Shown here: piece by piece, positions 26,557-34,302 of the stretch
How the letters are laid out: every line of letters begins with the position of its first letter
Numbering within the stretch: position 1 is the stretch's first letter
NCBI GenBank assembly: GCA_009777995.1
Contig: WRKT01000014.1
Span: 1 to 53,200, forward strand
Reading direction: 5' to 3'
From: Treponema sp.
Lineage (GTDB): Bacteria; Spirochaetota; Spirochaetia; Treponematales; Breznakiellaceae
DNA: 53,200 nucleotides
Position numbers and translations under genes: made by a program
Notes under the pieces: model-generated
The model's input: the letters and a program-made list of their open reading frames with translations, nothing else
Told to the model about the DNA's origin: nothing
Databases searched by the model: none

Positions 26557-28251
26557 TTAACTGTAAATATTTATGTCTGCATCTGTCCTATGCTCATCCA
26601 GATGGAAAACACTCCCCGCCTTATTTACGGTTGAAAGCCTATGGGCAATTATCAGGACAGTCCTGTCCTTCATGAAGGCTTCAAGGCTTTCATGGATAGC
26701 TCTTTCGTTTTCATAGTCAAGGGCACTTGTTGCTTCATCAAGGATGAGCACAGGGGGATCTTTAAGGAAGGCCCTTGCAATGGATAGGCGTTGACGCTGG
26801 CCTCCTGAAAGGCGTATTCCCCGCTGGCCTATCTCGGTATCATAGCCTTTTGGCAGGGACATTATGAAATCGTGGGCCTTTGCCATTTTTGCTGACCTAA
26901 TTATCTCATCTTTATCTGCACTCGGTTTCCCATACTCAATATTTTCTGTGACTGTACCGTTAAACAGGTATACATCTTGAGCAACCATACCTATGTTTCG
27001 CCTTAATACTTCAAGGTCCATATTTCTGATATCAATGCCATCTATCAGAATCCTTCCTGCATTTAGCTCATAAAACCTGGGAATTAATGAGCAAAGGGTT
27101 GTCTTTCCTGCACCTGATGCACCAACAAGGGCAACAGAGCTGCCTGCAGGAATGTCTAGGCTTATGTTTTCAAAAACATTTTCAAGTTCTTCCCCATATT
27201 TAAAGGAGACATTATCGAACTTCACATCACCTTTAAAGCGATGCATCGGATTTTTCCCTGCTCCTAAATTTTCTTCCTTTTCCATATCCATTATTTCCAT
27301 GAAACGGGTAAAGCCTGCTACTGCATCCTGATATAGGCCTACCCATTGGGCGATTCGTGTAAGGGGAGAAGTAAGATATCCGATATAAAGGAGAAAAACA
27401 ATTAAGTCTGAGGTTGAAATTACGGCTCCTGAGATAAAAATACCACCTGCAGCAACAACCCCTGCAGTAACCAAGGGAGCGAGGAAAAATTCCATTATCG
27501 AATAATAATAAGCCTCGTTCCTAAAAATATTTATCCTTCCCTGACAAAAAACTTCATTGGCTTCCTTAAATTTTTCATCCTCTCTTTCTTCATTAGTAAA
27601 AGATTTTACAACCCTAATCCCTGAAAGTGTATCTTCAAGATCAGCATTAAGGTCTGCTATTTTCTCACGGTTTTCTCTATAAGCCCGCCTAAGCCTTCCC
27701 TGAAAGAAGATGGTATAGAAAATCATAAGGGGTAATAAGGCAAATATTACAAGGGTAAGCCTTGCATCAATACGAAACAGTATTATGAATGCACCAATAA
27801 AACTGGCAAGGAAGATAAACAGGTTCTCGGGGCCATGATGACAGAACTCCGCAAGATTGTGTAAATCATTTGTAATTCTGGACATTAAGACTCCGGTTTT
27901 CTCCCTGTCAAAAAAGCGCGTGGGCAGTCTCTGGCAATGCTTAAAAAGCGTGTTCCTAATATCCCTCTCCATTCTTGCTCCCATTGCATGACCCTTATTA
28001 TCGTAGAATAGACCTGAAAAGGTTTGAATAATGATAAACAATAGCATTATAAGAAGGGTTCTAAAGATTAGGGGCATAGCATCGGCGGTACCAAGGGTAA
28101 GAACTTCAACTGTGATGAAGCGGATGCATAAGGGTATTGCAAGAGCCGCAAGTGAACTTATAGCTGCACAGGTAATTACGATCAAAAAGAGCAGTTTATA
28201 AGGCTTATAGAAAGATACTAATACTTTAAAGTAACGAAATTTTGAAGACAT
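26557..28251 (-). CDS. ABC exporter with fused permease and ATPase (MsbA/LmrA type)
   Basis: A 564-residue half-transporter. Six membrane helices occupy about 1-310, and the ATPase follows with Walker A GASGAGKTT, Q-loop MVAQDVYLFNGTVTENI, signature LSGGQRQR, Walker B LILDEATSALD and H-loop AHRLSTV. There is no C39 peptidase domain. The C-terminus is short: soon after the H-loop it ends in HLDEHRTDADINIYS and lacks the usual 'G-x-I-x-E-x-G-x-H-x-E-L' tail. Neither other frame restores that tail, so this looks like a native shortened end. GGAGG precedes the ATG. A 26-codon gene with its own promoter lies 76 bp upstream in the same direction, so the exporter may serve it. Confidence 0.92.
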   Translation of the reverse strand: MSSKFRYFKVLVSFYKPYKLLFLIVITCAAISSLAALAIPLCIRFITVEVLTLGTADAMPLIFRTLLIMLLFIIIQTFSGLFYDNKGHAMGARMERDIRNTLFKHCQRLPTRFFDREKTGVLMSRITNDLHNLAEFCHHGPENLFIFLASFIGAFIILFRIDARLTLVIFALLPLMIFYTIFFQGRLRRAYRENREKIADLNADLEDTLSGIRVVKSFTNEEREDEKFKEANEVFCQGRINIFRNEAYYYSIMEFFLAPLVTAGVVAAGGIFISGAVISTSDLIVFLLYIGYLTSPLTRIAQWVGLYQDAVAGFTRFMEIMDMEKEENLGAGKNPMHRFKGDVKFDNVSFKYGEELENVFENISLDIPAGSSVALVGASGAGKTTLCSLIPRFYELNAGRILIDGIDIRNMDLEVLRRNIGMVAQDVYLFNGTVTENIEYGKPSADKDEIIRSAKMAKAHDFIMSLPKGYDTEIGQRGIRLSGGQRQRLSIARAFLKDPPVLILDEATSALDYENERAIHESLEAFMKDRTVLIIAHRLSTVNKAGSVFHLDEHRTDADINIYS

Positions 28252-28327
28252 ATTTCCTCCGAAAAAATTGAGTAGCGATACGAGGCTTTGTGTAAAAGAG
28301 GAAAAATATCAGGTTAAAATTAACAGA

Positions 28328-28408
28328 TTAGTGAGTGTACCTAAATTTCTTTCCTCCCGGCTCAAAGCCGAAGGTTAATGTGGATTTTTTTTGATTGCTG
28401 ACTTTCAT
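28328..28408 (-). CDS. Small basic 26-residue protein upstream of the ABC exporter
   Basis: A short frame I found by reading the minus strand: ATG at 28406-28408, stop TAA at 28328-28330. The product is 26 residues, begins MKVSNQKKSTLTFGF and ends GGKKFRYTH; it has six lysines, one arginine and one acidic residue, and no hydrophobic helix. GGAG is 6 nt before the ATG, and a near-consensus promoter (TTGACG-17-TAAAAT) starts transcription about 27 nt upstream. That combination is unlikely for a chance frame. It could be a secreted or modified peptide, a regulatory leader peptide for the exporter, or a small cytosolic protein. A hairpin within its coding region (28358-28370) could serve attenuation. 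I recognise no family. Confidence 0.5.
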   Translation of the reverse strand: MKVSNQKKSTLTFGFEPGGKKFRYTH

Positions 28409-28441
28409 GTCTTTCTCCATTGAATTTAAGTATCTTACCGG

Positions 28442-28470
28442 ATTTTATCATTATTTTTCAAAAGCGTCAA
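28442..28470 (-). promoter_or_regulatory. Promoter for the small basic gene and ABC exporter
   Basis: On the minus strand: TTGACG (28465-28470), 17-nt spacer, TAAAAT (28442-28447). The predicted start is near 28435, about 27 nt before the small gene's ATG. It is the only good promoter candidate ahead of the exporter. Confidence 0.6.
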
Positions 28471-28492
28471 TAGGCTGATAATAATATAGCCC

Positions 28493-28576
28493 GGATTAGT
28501 TGACCCGAAGGATTAGCGGCGAAGCCGGTAATCCTGAGAGCCAACTGATCCAGGCAAAATGCCGGGATCAGTTGAC
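28493..28576. repeat. Nested three-arm palindromic element
   Basis: Arm A GGATTAGTTGAC (28493-28504) and arm C GGATCAGTTGAC (28565-28576) are direct repeats with one mismatch. Arm B GCCAACTGATCC (28540-28551) is complementary to both, so A:B and B:C pairings exclude each other. Between A and B is a hairpin, AGGATTA-G-CGGC-GAA-GCCG-G-TAATCCT (28509-28535). B:C closes over GGCA-AAA-TGCC, making a 10 + 4 bp stem (28542-28574). The motif GGATYA thus occurs five times in alternating orientation. No T-run follows, so it is not a simple terminator. Confidence 0.75.
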
Positions 28577-28600
28577 AAAATTATAACTTATGGTGATTAT
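28572..28600 (+). promoter_or_regulatory. Promoter of the TraX-like gene, embedded in palindrome arm C
   Basis: TTGACA (28572-28577), 17-nt spacer, GATTAT (28595-28600) or ATTATA one base later. The predicted start is at about 28607, exactly the ATG, which would make a leaderless mRNA. A GGTGA at 28592-28596 could act as a Shine-Dalgarno only if a promoter farther upstream is used. Confidence 0.5.
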
Positions 28601-28606
28601 AAATAA

Positions 28607-29326
28607 ATGCTGACAGGAAATAAACTAAAGATAATCGCCTCAGTGGTCATGTTTCTCGACCATTTTGTGACTGTTTTCTTTGCCCATAATGAAATGATAA
28701 GCCTGGTTTTCAGGCTATTAGGCAGGCTCGCGGCTCCAATATTTTGTTATTTTATTGCTGAGGGGTTTTTCTACACATCAAACCTAAAAAAATATACAAT
28801 CCGGTTATTAATCCTTGCTGTAATTTCTCATATTCCTTACGATCTTGCATTCGGGCTATCTGTTTTTAGGAATACGAGCGTGGTATGGCCGCTTGCAATG
28901 GGTCTGATTGCCCTTACAGCATATAGAAACGAAAAGCTACACCTTTTACTTAAAATGGCAATAATCGGCGCTTGCTGTATTTTATCTTACACTGCAAATT
29001 GGAACTTTGTTGCAGTGCTTTGGATTTTAGGATTCGGTATCTTTCACGGGAACTTCAAGCATCAAATGCTGTCATTTATAGTAGTCGGTGTCTTATTCCA
29101 CCTTGCACCTGTCTTCTATAGATTCGGCTTCTTTCATGATCGTTTCCCCCAATGGTTTCAACTTGGGATTTTCTTTGCAATACCCTTGCTTGCAATGTAT
29201 AACGGCAAAAACGGCAAGAAGTCCGGATTTATGACTTGGTTTTTCTATGTTTTCTATCCTGCACATTTGATACTTTTATATGTTTTAAAACATTTTACTC
29301 ATCTCGCCGAAATACTAAACAGGTAA
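28607..29326 (+). CDS. TraX-family membrane protein
   Basis: A 239-residue protein with about seven or eight membrane helices. The N-terminus LTGNKLKIIASVVMFLDHF and the following RLLGRLAAPIFCYFIAEGFFYTSN and LAVISHIPYDLAFG are the characteristic TraX patterns. In the F plasmid TraX acetylates pilin, but most chromosomal TraX-like proteins in Firmicutes and spirochaetes have no known substrate; an acyltransferase role on an envelope component is plausible. No other conjugation gene is present. The VanX-like gene starts 4 bp after its stop. Confidence 0.88.
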   Translation: MLTGNKLKIIASVVMFLDHFVTVFFAHNEMISLVFRLLGRLAAPIFCYFIAEGFFYTSNLKKYTIRLLILAVISHIPYDLAFGLSVFRNTSVVWPLAMGLIALTAYRNEKLHLLLKMAIIGACCILSYTANWNFVAVLWILGFGIFHGNFKHQMLSFIVVGVLFHLAPVFYRFGFFHDRFPQWFQLGIFFAIPLLAMYNGKNGKKSGFMTWFFYVFYPAHLILLYVLKHFTHLAEILNR

Positions 29327-29330
29327 TTTC

Positions 29331-30446
29331 ATGAAAAAGACAATTTTAACCATCATTACAGTTACTCTTCTTTTTTTCTTTATAGCTATTTTTGTATATT
29401 TGAATAATTTTTCAAGAAACGGCAGAGATATAGAGGCCATAGATTATGTTTACTATCTTAACGAAGGAGGTAATTTTGAGCTTCCCCTTTCAGGTGCAAC
29501 AGGATTTGCTGCAATAGAACTTAATGCCCATTCTAGTGCAAATGATTTTTCAAGCATTATATTTACCCTTGCACCGGGACAGGGTTTTACGATTATAAGA
29601 GAAGAAAATGATTGGTGGAATATAGAATCAGAGAACACAAGGGGTTGGGTTAGACATAAATATTGTTTAATTAATTTACCCGATATTATACCTTCGATTG
29701 TATATAATAATACAAATACCTACTCTTCCTTATTTAGATCATCTTTTTATGACATTCCAAATATTACAGGAGAGGCTCTTTATGAAGGAAGAGACTTTAA
29801 CGAAAGACTCCAAAGAAACGAGTATATCTCTCCTGTAATGTATCCAATGTCTTTTCGTATTTTCGCCGCACAGCAGTCAGCATTAGCTGAAGGCAATACC
29901 CTGGTAATTTACGAGGCATTCAGACCCGCAGAAGCTCACGATTTCCTCCATGAACATTTTTCACAATTAGTTGAGGTAAATCCTACTGTAAGAACAGGAA
30001 TAACGTCAGACTCATTTAATATTAGATGGTTTCTTGCAGAGGCTCCTTATAATCATCAAAGAGGTACTGCAATAGATACCAGCCTAGCAAGAATAGATAA
30101 TTGGGAAACAAGGAATACAGGTAATTACTTATATATACATATAACCGAATACACAGAGTATCCGATGCAGACTCCGATGCACGAGATGAGTGTAGCATCT
30201 GCAATAATGAGTTCAAATGTATTTTCGCGTTCTCCAACAGCCTGGATTGGCTCTGAAATTAATCCAATTGCAACATTTGGGACTCTTCTTTTACTTAGAT
30301 ACTGCTCTGAGGCAGGACTCACCCCTCTCTCGTCCGAATGGTGGCATTTTAACGATCTTTATACAACTGAAGATGCCATTGAAATGGAAAATGAAGGCCG
30401 TTATAAAATAGAAAGGACTCATTCAAGACCTCCTTTCTCACAATAA
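29331..30446 (+). CDS. VanX-like (M15D) D-Ala-D-Ala dipeptidase with N-terminal SH3-like domain
   Basis: A 371-residue membrane-anchored protein. A hydrophobic N-terminal segment (about 4-25) is followed by an SH3b-like domain (about 60-115, FTIIREENDWWNIESENTRGWVRHKY), which typically binds cell-wall peptide, and a C-terminal M15D peptidase. The metal and catalytic residues are all present: H242 and D249 in HQRGTAID, E336 and H339 in SSEWWHF. Family members cleave D-Ala-D-Ala or trim peptidoglycan crosslinks; with SH3 and anchor this one likely acts on periplasmic wall peptides and not as a vancomycin-resistance enzyme. Its 3' end overlaps the convergent metH gene by 9 bp. Confidence 0.85.
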   Translation: MKKTILTIITVTLLFFFIAIFVYLNNFSRNGRDIEAIDYVYYLNEGGNFELPLSGATGFAAIELNAHSSANDFSSIIFTLAPGQGFTIIREENDWWNIESENTRGWVRHKYCLINLPDIIPSIVYNNTNTYSSLFRSSFYDIPNITGEALYEGRDFNERLQRNEYISPVMYPMSFRIFAAQQSALAEGNTLVIYEAFRPAEAHDFLHEHFSQLVEVNPTVRTGITSDSFNIRWFLAEAPYNHQRGTAIDTSLARIDNWETRNTGNYLYIHITEYTEYPMQTPMHEMSVASAIMSSNVFSRSPTAWIGSEINPIATFGTLLLLRYCSEAGLTPLSSEWWHFNDLYTTEDAIEMENEGRYKIERTHSRPPFSQ

Positions 30447-32831
30447 GACTTCTTTTGCATAATATATGGAAGCAGGTGCATCTTTTCCGTAAAAATCGGC
30501 TCCTATTTTTTCTGCATATTCCTTTGTTAAAACTGCTCCTCCGCACATAATTTTACATGGCGGTGCGTCAAGCCGCAAGGCTCTTATTGTTTTTTCCATG
30601 CTCATAACTGTAGTAGTCATAAGAGCTGATAGACCTACAAGCTTTGCATTATGCTTAATTACAGCCTCTACAACCTTTTTAACAGGAACATCCTTACCAA
30701 GATCAATTACCTTAAATCTATGGCTTTCAAGCAAAGCACGAACTATATTTTTCCCAATATCATGAATATCACCTTCTACTGTAGCAAGAACCACAGTACC
30801 TATCGTATCGTCAGCAGAACTGCCCATTGCCTTACGAACAATAGAAAATGCTTCCTTTGCCGCTTCTGCACACATTAATAATTGGGGAAGGTATATTTTT
30901 CCCTGTTCAAAATAGTTCCCTGCCTTATTCAAGGCAGGGATAAGTTCTTGTTCAATTACTTCCATGGGCTTAAGTTTCAAAAGACTATTCTTTGCACTTA
31001 AAGGAGCTCTTTGCTTTAACCCGGAAAAAATGACCTGAGATAAAGTCATCTCTTCAATATTAAGGTCCGGTTTGGCCGGTTCATGATGCTCAATACTATA
31101 TTGCTCTAAATATTTTTTAAAGTGTTCGTCTTTGCCAAGCAGTGCATCAAGTACAATATCATTTTGCCTAGAATTAATATTGTATTCTTTCAACATATTT
31201 GGATTAATAATCGCTGCGTCAAGACCTTTATCTATTGCAAGATGATAAAAACATGTATTTAATACATCACGATTTGCTAATCCAAAGGAAATATTGGATA
31301 CTCCAAGTATGGTTTTAACCCCAAGTTCTTTTTTTAAAGTGCTTATGCATTCCAGAGTTATTTTTGCTGAATTATTATCAGTGCTTACAGGCATTGTAAG
31401 CGGGTCAAATAGAAAGGCTTCTTTGGGAATATTAAATTTGTGAGCATAATTTAAAATCTTTTTTGCAATATCAAGACGAGCCTGCACTGTATTAGGAATC
31501 CCGTTTTCATCCAGCGTTAAAGCAACAATAAGGCCTCCATACTTTTGGATTAAAGGAAATATAGAAGACATACTGTCTTCTTTTCCGTTAACAGAATTAA
31601 TTATTGGTTTCCCGTTATATATACGCATTGCCTTTTCTAAAGCATTAGAATCAGAGCTGTCTATTTGCAGCGGAACATCAACAACGCTTTGAAGATGCTC
31701 TACAAAGATTGTTAGTATATTTCCTTCATCAATTCCGGGCATACCTGCATTTACATCAAGAACTTCTGCACCTTCTTCTACCTGTAAAATGCCTTCTTGC
31801 AGTACATAATCATAATTTTCTTCTTTAATTGCTCTTTTAAGTCTTGCTTTTCCCGTTGGATTAATTCTTTCTCCAATAATTATAGGTTTAGTACCGAAAT
31901 TAACGATTTTACTATAGGATGATGCTATAGTTATGTTTTTTTTCTTAATTTCCCGTGGTACTATATTCTTACAATTTTGAACCAAAGATTCTATGTGAAG
32001 AGGCGTGGTTCCGCAGCAACCGCCAAGCAGCAAGACACCGTTTTCTGCGCTTTTCTTCATAAAGCCTGAAAATTTTTCCGGGTTAATACTATATGTGGTT
32101 TTATTATCAATAATTTTAGGTAATCCTGCATTTGGCATGAGCAATATAGGAGTAGAGCTTAATATTAATGCCCTGTTAATTTGGGGGCTGAGCTCCTCAG
32201 GGCCAAGTCCGCAATTAAACCCTATTACATCAACACCAAGGCCTTCAAGCAAGGAAATACTTGTATCGACAGTGCCGCCTGTAAGCATTCTTCCTTTCTC
32301 ATCAAGGGTAATTGAGGCAATTATTGGCAGATTTGAGTTTTCTTTCGCTGCAAGTACTGCCGCCTTTAGTTCATATGTACAAGACATGGTTTCTATGAGT
32401 ATTAGATCAGCTTTTTCTCTTGTGCCAATAATGACAATTTCCTTAAACAGTTCATAAGCTAAATTGAAATGCAAATCTCCCAGAGGTTTAAGAAGCTTAC
32501 CAAGGGGGCCAATATCTAGGGCAATATAACGAGGTTTAGATGTATTACATTCTTTAATTGCGATTCTAGCATTTTCGACAGCATGTTTTATAATTTCTTC
32601 TACTGTATAGCCTGTTGCACTCATTTTTACGCTATTACAGCCAAAGGTATTCGTTTTTAGTATATCAGAACCTGCATTTAGATATTTTTTATGAATATCT
32701 TGAATCAATTTTCCTTCTTTAATATTCCAAACTTCAGGTAATTCCGATGCCTTAAGTCCAATTGAATGAAGCTCTGTGCCCATTGCACCATCAAAAAATA
32801 ACAGTTGCTTGCCTAAAAAGTCTCTAATCAT
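30438..32831 (-). CDS. metH: Cobalamin-dependent methionine synthase MetH lacking the activation domain
   Basis: A 797-residue enzyme transferring a methyl group from methyl-tetrahydrofolate to homocysteine. The order is: a homocysteine/zinc domain (about 1-300) with zinc cysteines C207, C272 and C273; a pterin-binding domain (about 315-570, IIGERINPTGKARLKRAI); a B12 cap helix region (about 590-680); and a Rossmann cobalamin domain with H690 in GDIHDIGKNIV as the lower cobalt ligand. The classical C-terminal SAM/reactivation domain (~330 residues) is missing. It is instead encoded by the separate upstream gene, which overlaps by 4 bp. The methyl donor would come from metF, the next gene upstream. 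Confidence 0.94.
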   Translation of the reverse strand: MIRDFLGKQLLFFDGAMGTELHSIGLKASELPEVWNIKEGKLIQDIHKKYLNAGSDILKTNTFGCNSVKMSATGYTVEEIIKHAVENARIAIKECNTSKPRYIALDIGPLGKLLKPLGDLHFNLAYELFKEIVIIGTREKADLILIETMSCTYELKAAVLAAKENSNLPIIASITLDEKGRMLTGGTVDTSISLLEGLGVDVIGFNCGLGPEELSPQINRALILSSTPILLMPNAGLPKIIDNKTTYSINPEKFSGFMKKSAENGVLLLGGCCGTTPLHIESLVQNCKNIVPREIKKKNITIASSYSKIVNFGTKPIIIGERINPTGKARLKRAIKEENYDYVLQEGILQVEEGAEVLDVNAGMPGIDEGNILTIFVEHLQSVVDVPLQIDSSDSNALEKAMRIYNGKPIINSVNGKEDSMSSIFPLIQKYGGLIVALTLDENGIPNTVQARLDIAKKILNYAHKFNIPKEAFLFDPLTMPVSTDNNSAKITLECISTLKKELGVKTILGVSNISFGLANRDVLNTCFYHLAIDKGLDAAIINPNMLKEYNINSRQNDIVLDALLGKDEHFKKYLEQYSIEHHEPAKPDLNIEEMTLSQVIFSGLKQRAPLSAKNSLLKLKPMEVIEQELIPALNKAGNYFEQGKIYLPQLLMCAEAAKEAFSIVRKAMGSSADDTIGTVVLATVEGDIHDIGKNIVRALLESHRFKVIDLGKDVPVKKVVEAVIKHNAKLVGLSALMTTTVMSMEKTIRALRLDAPPCKIMCGGAVLTKEYAEKIGADFYGKDAPASIYYAKEVLL

Positions 32832-33406
32832 TTTTCATCCTTTAAATAGAAACCTATTATACCTGAAACAGATTTTAAGGGAGTTAACATATGAGCCTTT
32901 GTTTCACATAATCCAATTTTCTTATCGGCTGATAGAAGCCTTAAAATATCTGTTTGATGCGAAATATCAAAATCACTATAACCGGGAGAAAATCTTGGAT
33001 TAATTTTTAAACCTCTTTTCCCTAAATCGTAACTAAGCTCATTTTCAATATTATTGCAATAATCTTCAATTTGCGCTGATGCACATGCCTGAATACAGAG
33101 TGATACAGAGCTGTCAATTTTAGATCTGCTGAAAATTAACCTGTCAACTTCTGCACCAAGTGTTGCCGCAAAAATATAAACGCCCGTGCAATTATAAAGG
33201 CGTTCTGCTAAACCACTACTCTCTATCTTTATACTATCAATAGAAATAATGTTGTCTTTTAAATTACATGGCAATTGAATCATCACATGGCGAGGATCAC
33301 TAACTTTATTAAGCTCATCTAAACTTGAAGAAATAAGCTGCTCTAAATTATTATCTGCCGGCCCCTTATGTCCCATATAGTGCAGAATATGCTTAATTCT
33401 ATTCAT
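32828..33406 (-). CDS. Stand-alone MetH activation-domain protein
   Basis: A 192-residue protein matching the reduced, free-standing form of the vitamin-B12-dependent methionine synthase activation domain. Key stretches are VYIFAATLGAEVDRLI, a dense Cys/Ala run (SLCIQACASAQIEDYCN), and the SAM-binding-like RFSPGYSDFDISHQTDILRLL with the conserved R-x-S-P-G-Y. It would bind SAM and, with an electron donor, remethylate inactive cob(II)alamin on MetH. It sits directly between metF and metH and overlaps metH by 4 bp, which suggests equimolar production. The shortened length implies only the SAM-contacting core is kept. Confidence 0.88.
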   Translation of the reverse strand: MNRIKHILHYMGHKGPADNNLEQLISSSLDELNKVSDPRHVMIQLPCNLKDNIISIDSIKIESSGLAERLYNCTGVYIFAATLGAEVDRLIFSRSKIDSSVSLCIQACASAQIEDYCNNIENELSYDLGKRGLKINPRFSPGYSDFDISHQTDILRLLSADKKIGLCETKAHMLTPLKSVSGIIGFYLKDEK

Positions 33407-33418
33407 AAAGTTTATAAC

Positions 33419-34279
33419 CTATAAAATTTCAGAGAGATTTTTCATAATCATTTCTGCAATATCAGGTTTATTCATGGTATATATATGTATTCCGCGGACA
33501 TTATTTGCTATTAAGTCAATAATCTGTTCGGTTGCATATGCAATACCTGCCTGTCGCATTGCAAGAGGTTTATCTCCAAACTTATCGATAATATTTTGAA
33601 AGCGCGGAGGTAAAGCGGTTCCGCTGAATTGGAGAATGCGGCGAATCTGTAATTTATTTGTAACAGGCATTATTCCTGCAAGCACAGGGATATTAATTCC
33701 TTTACGGGAAAGCTTATATAGAAACTTATAAAGTACATTATTATCGAAGAACATTTGAGTTGTAAGAAAGTCACAACCTGCGTCTACTTTCTGTTTTAAG
33801 TAATCAATATCCTCATCCTGATTACTTGACTCAATATGACCTTCAGGATAACAAGCAGCTCCAATACAAAAACCGCCGCGCTCCCTTATTACTGCTACAA
33901 GTTCATTTGCATATTTATATGATCCGGGCGGTGGTTTATCCATATCTTTGGGTAAATCACCCCGTAATGCAAGTATATTTTCAATGCCCATTTTAGCATA
34001 TTCATCTAAAATTACTGAAATTTCTTCTTTTCCGGAAGCAACACAGGTCAAGTGAGCCAGGGCAGGAACATTAGAGTTTTCTATATGATGTGCAAGTTTC
34101 TCTGTATAAAGGGCAGTACTACCTCCTGCACCGCAGGTAACGCTTATAAAAGCAGGTTTAAGGGCCGCAATTTGGCTTGCAATTTCAAATGTCTGTTCCA
34201 GCTTTGAACCTGCCTTAGGCGGAAAAATTTCACAGGATGCTATGACCTCTTTACTCTGTAATATGCTAGAGATTCGCAT
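33419..34279 (-). CDS. metF: Methylenetetrahydrofolate reductase MetF
   Basis: A 286-residue TIM-barrel flavoenzyme reducing methylene-THF to methyl-THF, the donor for MetH. Motifs are ASCEIFPPKAGSKLE (catalytic Glu), ISVTCGAGGS, NILALRGDLPKDM (folate-site Asp), IGAACYPEGHIES, and FLTTQMFFDN (FAD region). The length fits the bacterial single-domain form. It lies 23 bp downstream of copA and 12 bp upstream of the activation-domain gene. AAAGGAG precedes its ATG. A weak internal promoter (TTGCGC-18-TAGAAT, 34300-34329) could uncouple it from the metal genes. Confidence 0.94.
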   Translation of the reverse strand: MRISSILQSKEVIASCEIFPPKAGSKLEQTFEIASQIAALKPAFISVTCGAGGSTALYTEKLAHHIENSNVPALAHLTCVASGKEEISVILDEYAKMGIENILALRGDLPKDMDKPPPGSYKYANELVAVIRERGGFCIGAACYPEGHIESSNQDEDIDYLKQKVDAGCDFLTTQMFFDNNVLYKFLYKLSRKGINIPVLAGIMPVTNKLQIRRILQFSGTALPPRFQNIIDKFGDKPLAMRQAGIAYATEQIIDLIANNVRGIHIYTMNKPDIAEMIMKNLSEIL

Positions 34280-34302
34280 TTTAATGATCTCCTTTCGGCA
34301 TT

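Larger units (their letters stand above)
28252..28606. other. Intergenic region between divergent ABC exporter and TraX-like genes
   Basis: This 355-bp stretch separates two divergent genes. It contains, from left to right: the exporter's leader; a 26-codon minus-strand gene (28328-28408) with a small internal hairpin (CGGCT/AGCCG, 28358-28370); that gene's promoter (28442-28470); a nested palindromic element (28493-28576); and a plus-strand promoter (28572-28600) whose -35 lies in the last palindrome arm. It is the richest non-coding stretch of the window. Confidence 0.8.

Noticed and set aside
26557..26640. Frameshift at the exporter C-terminus
   Set aside because: The other two frames give no ABC-like tail and reach stops soon.
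28607..29326. Conjugative element, because of the TraX similarity
   Set aside because: No relaxase, coupling protein, pilus or integrase gene is present, and chromosomal TraX-like genes are common outside plasmids.
30438..32831. metH as a truncated pseudogene
   Set aside because: All three remaining domains are intact and the missing domain is supplied by the adjacent gene.
34280..34302. SAM, cobalamin or T-box riboswitch before metF
   Set aside because: Only 23 bp separate copA and metF, and nothing in the copA 3' end resembles a conserved aptamer core.
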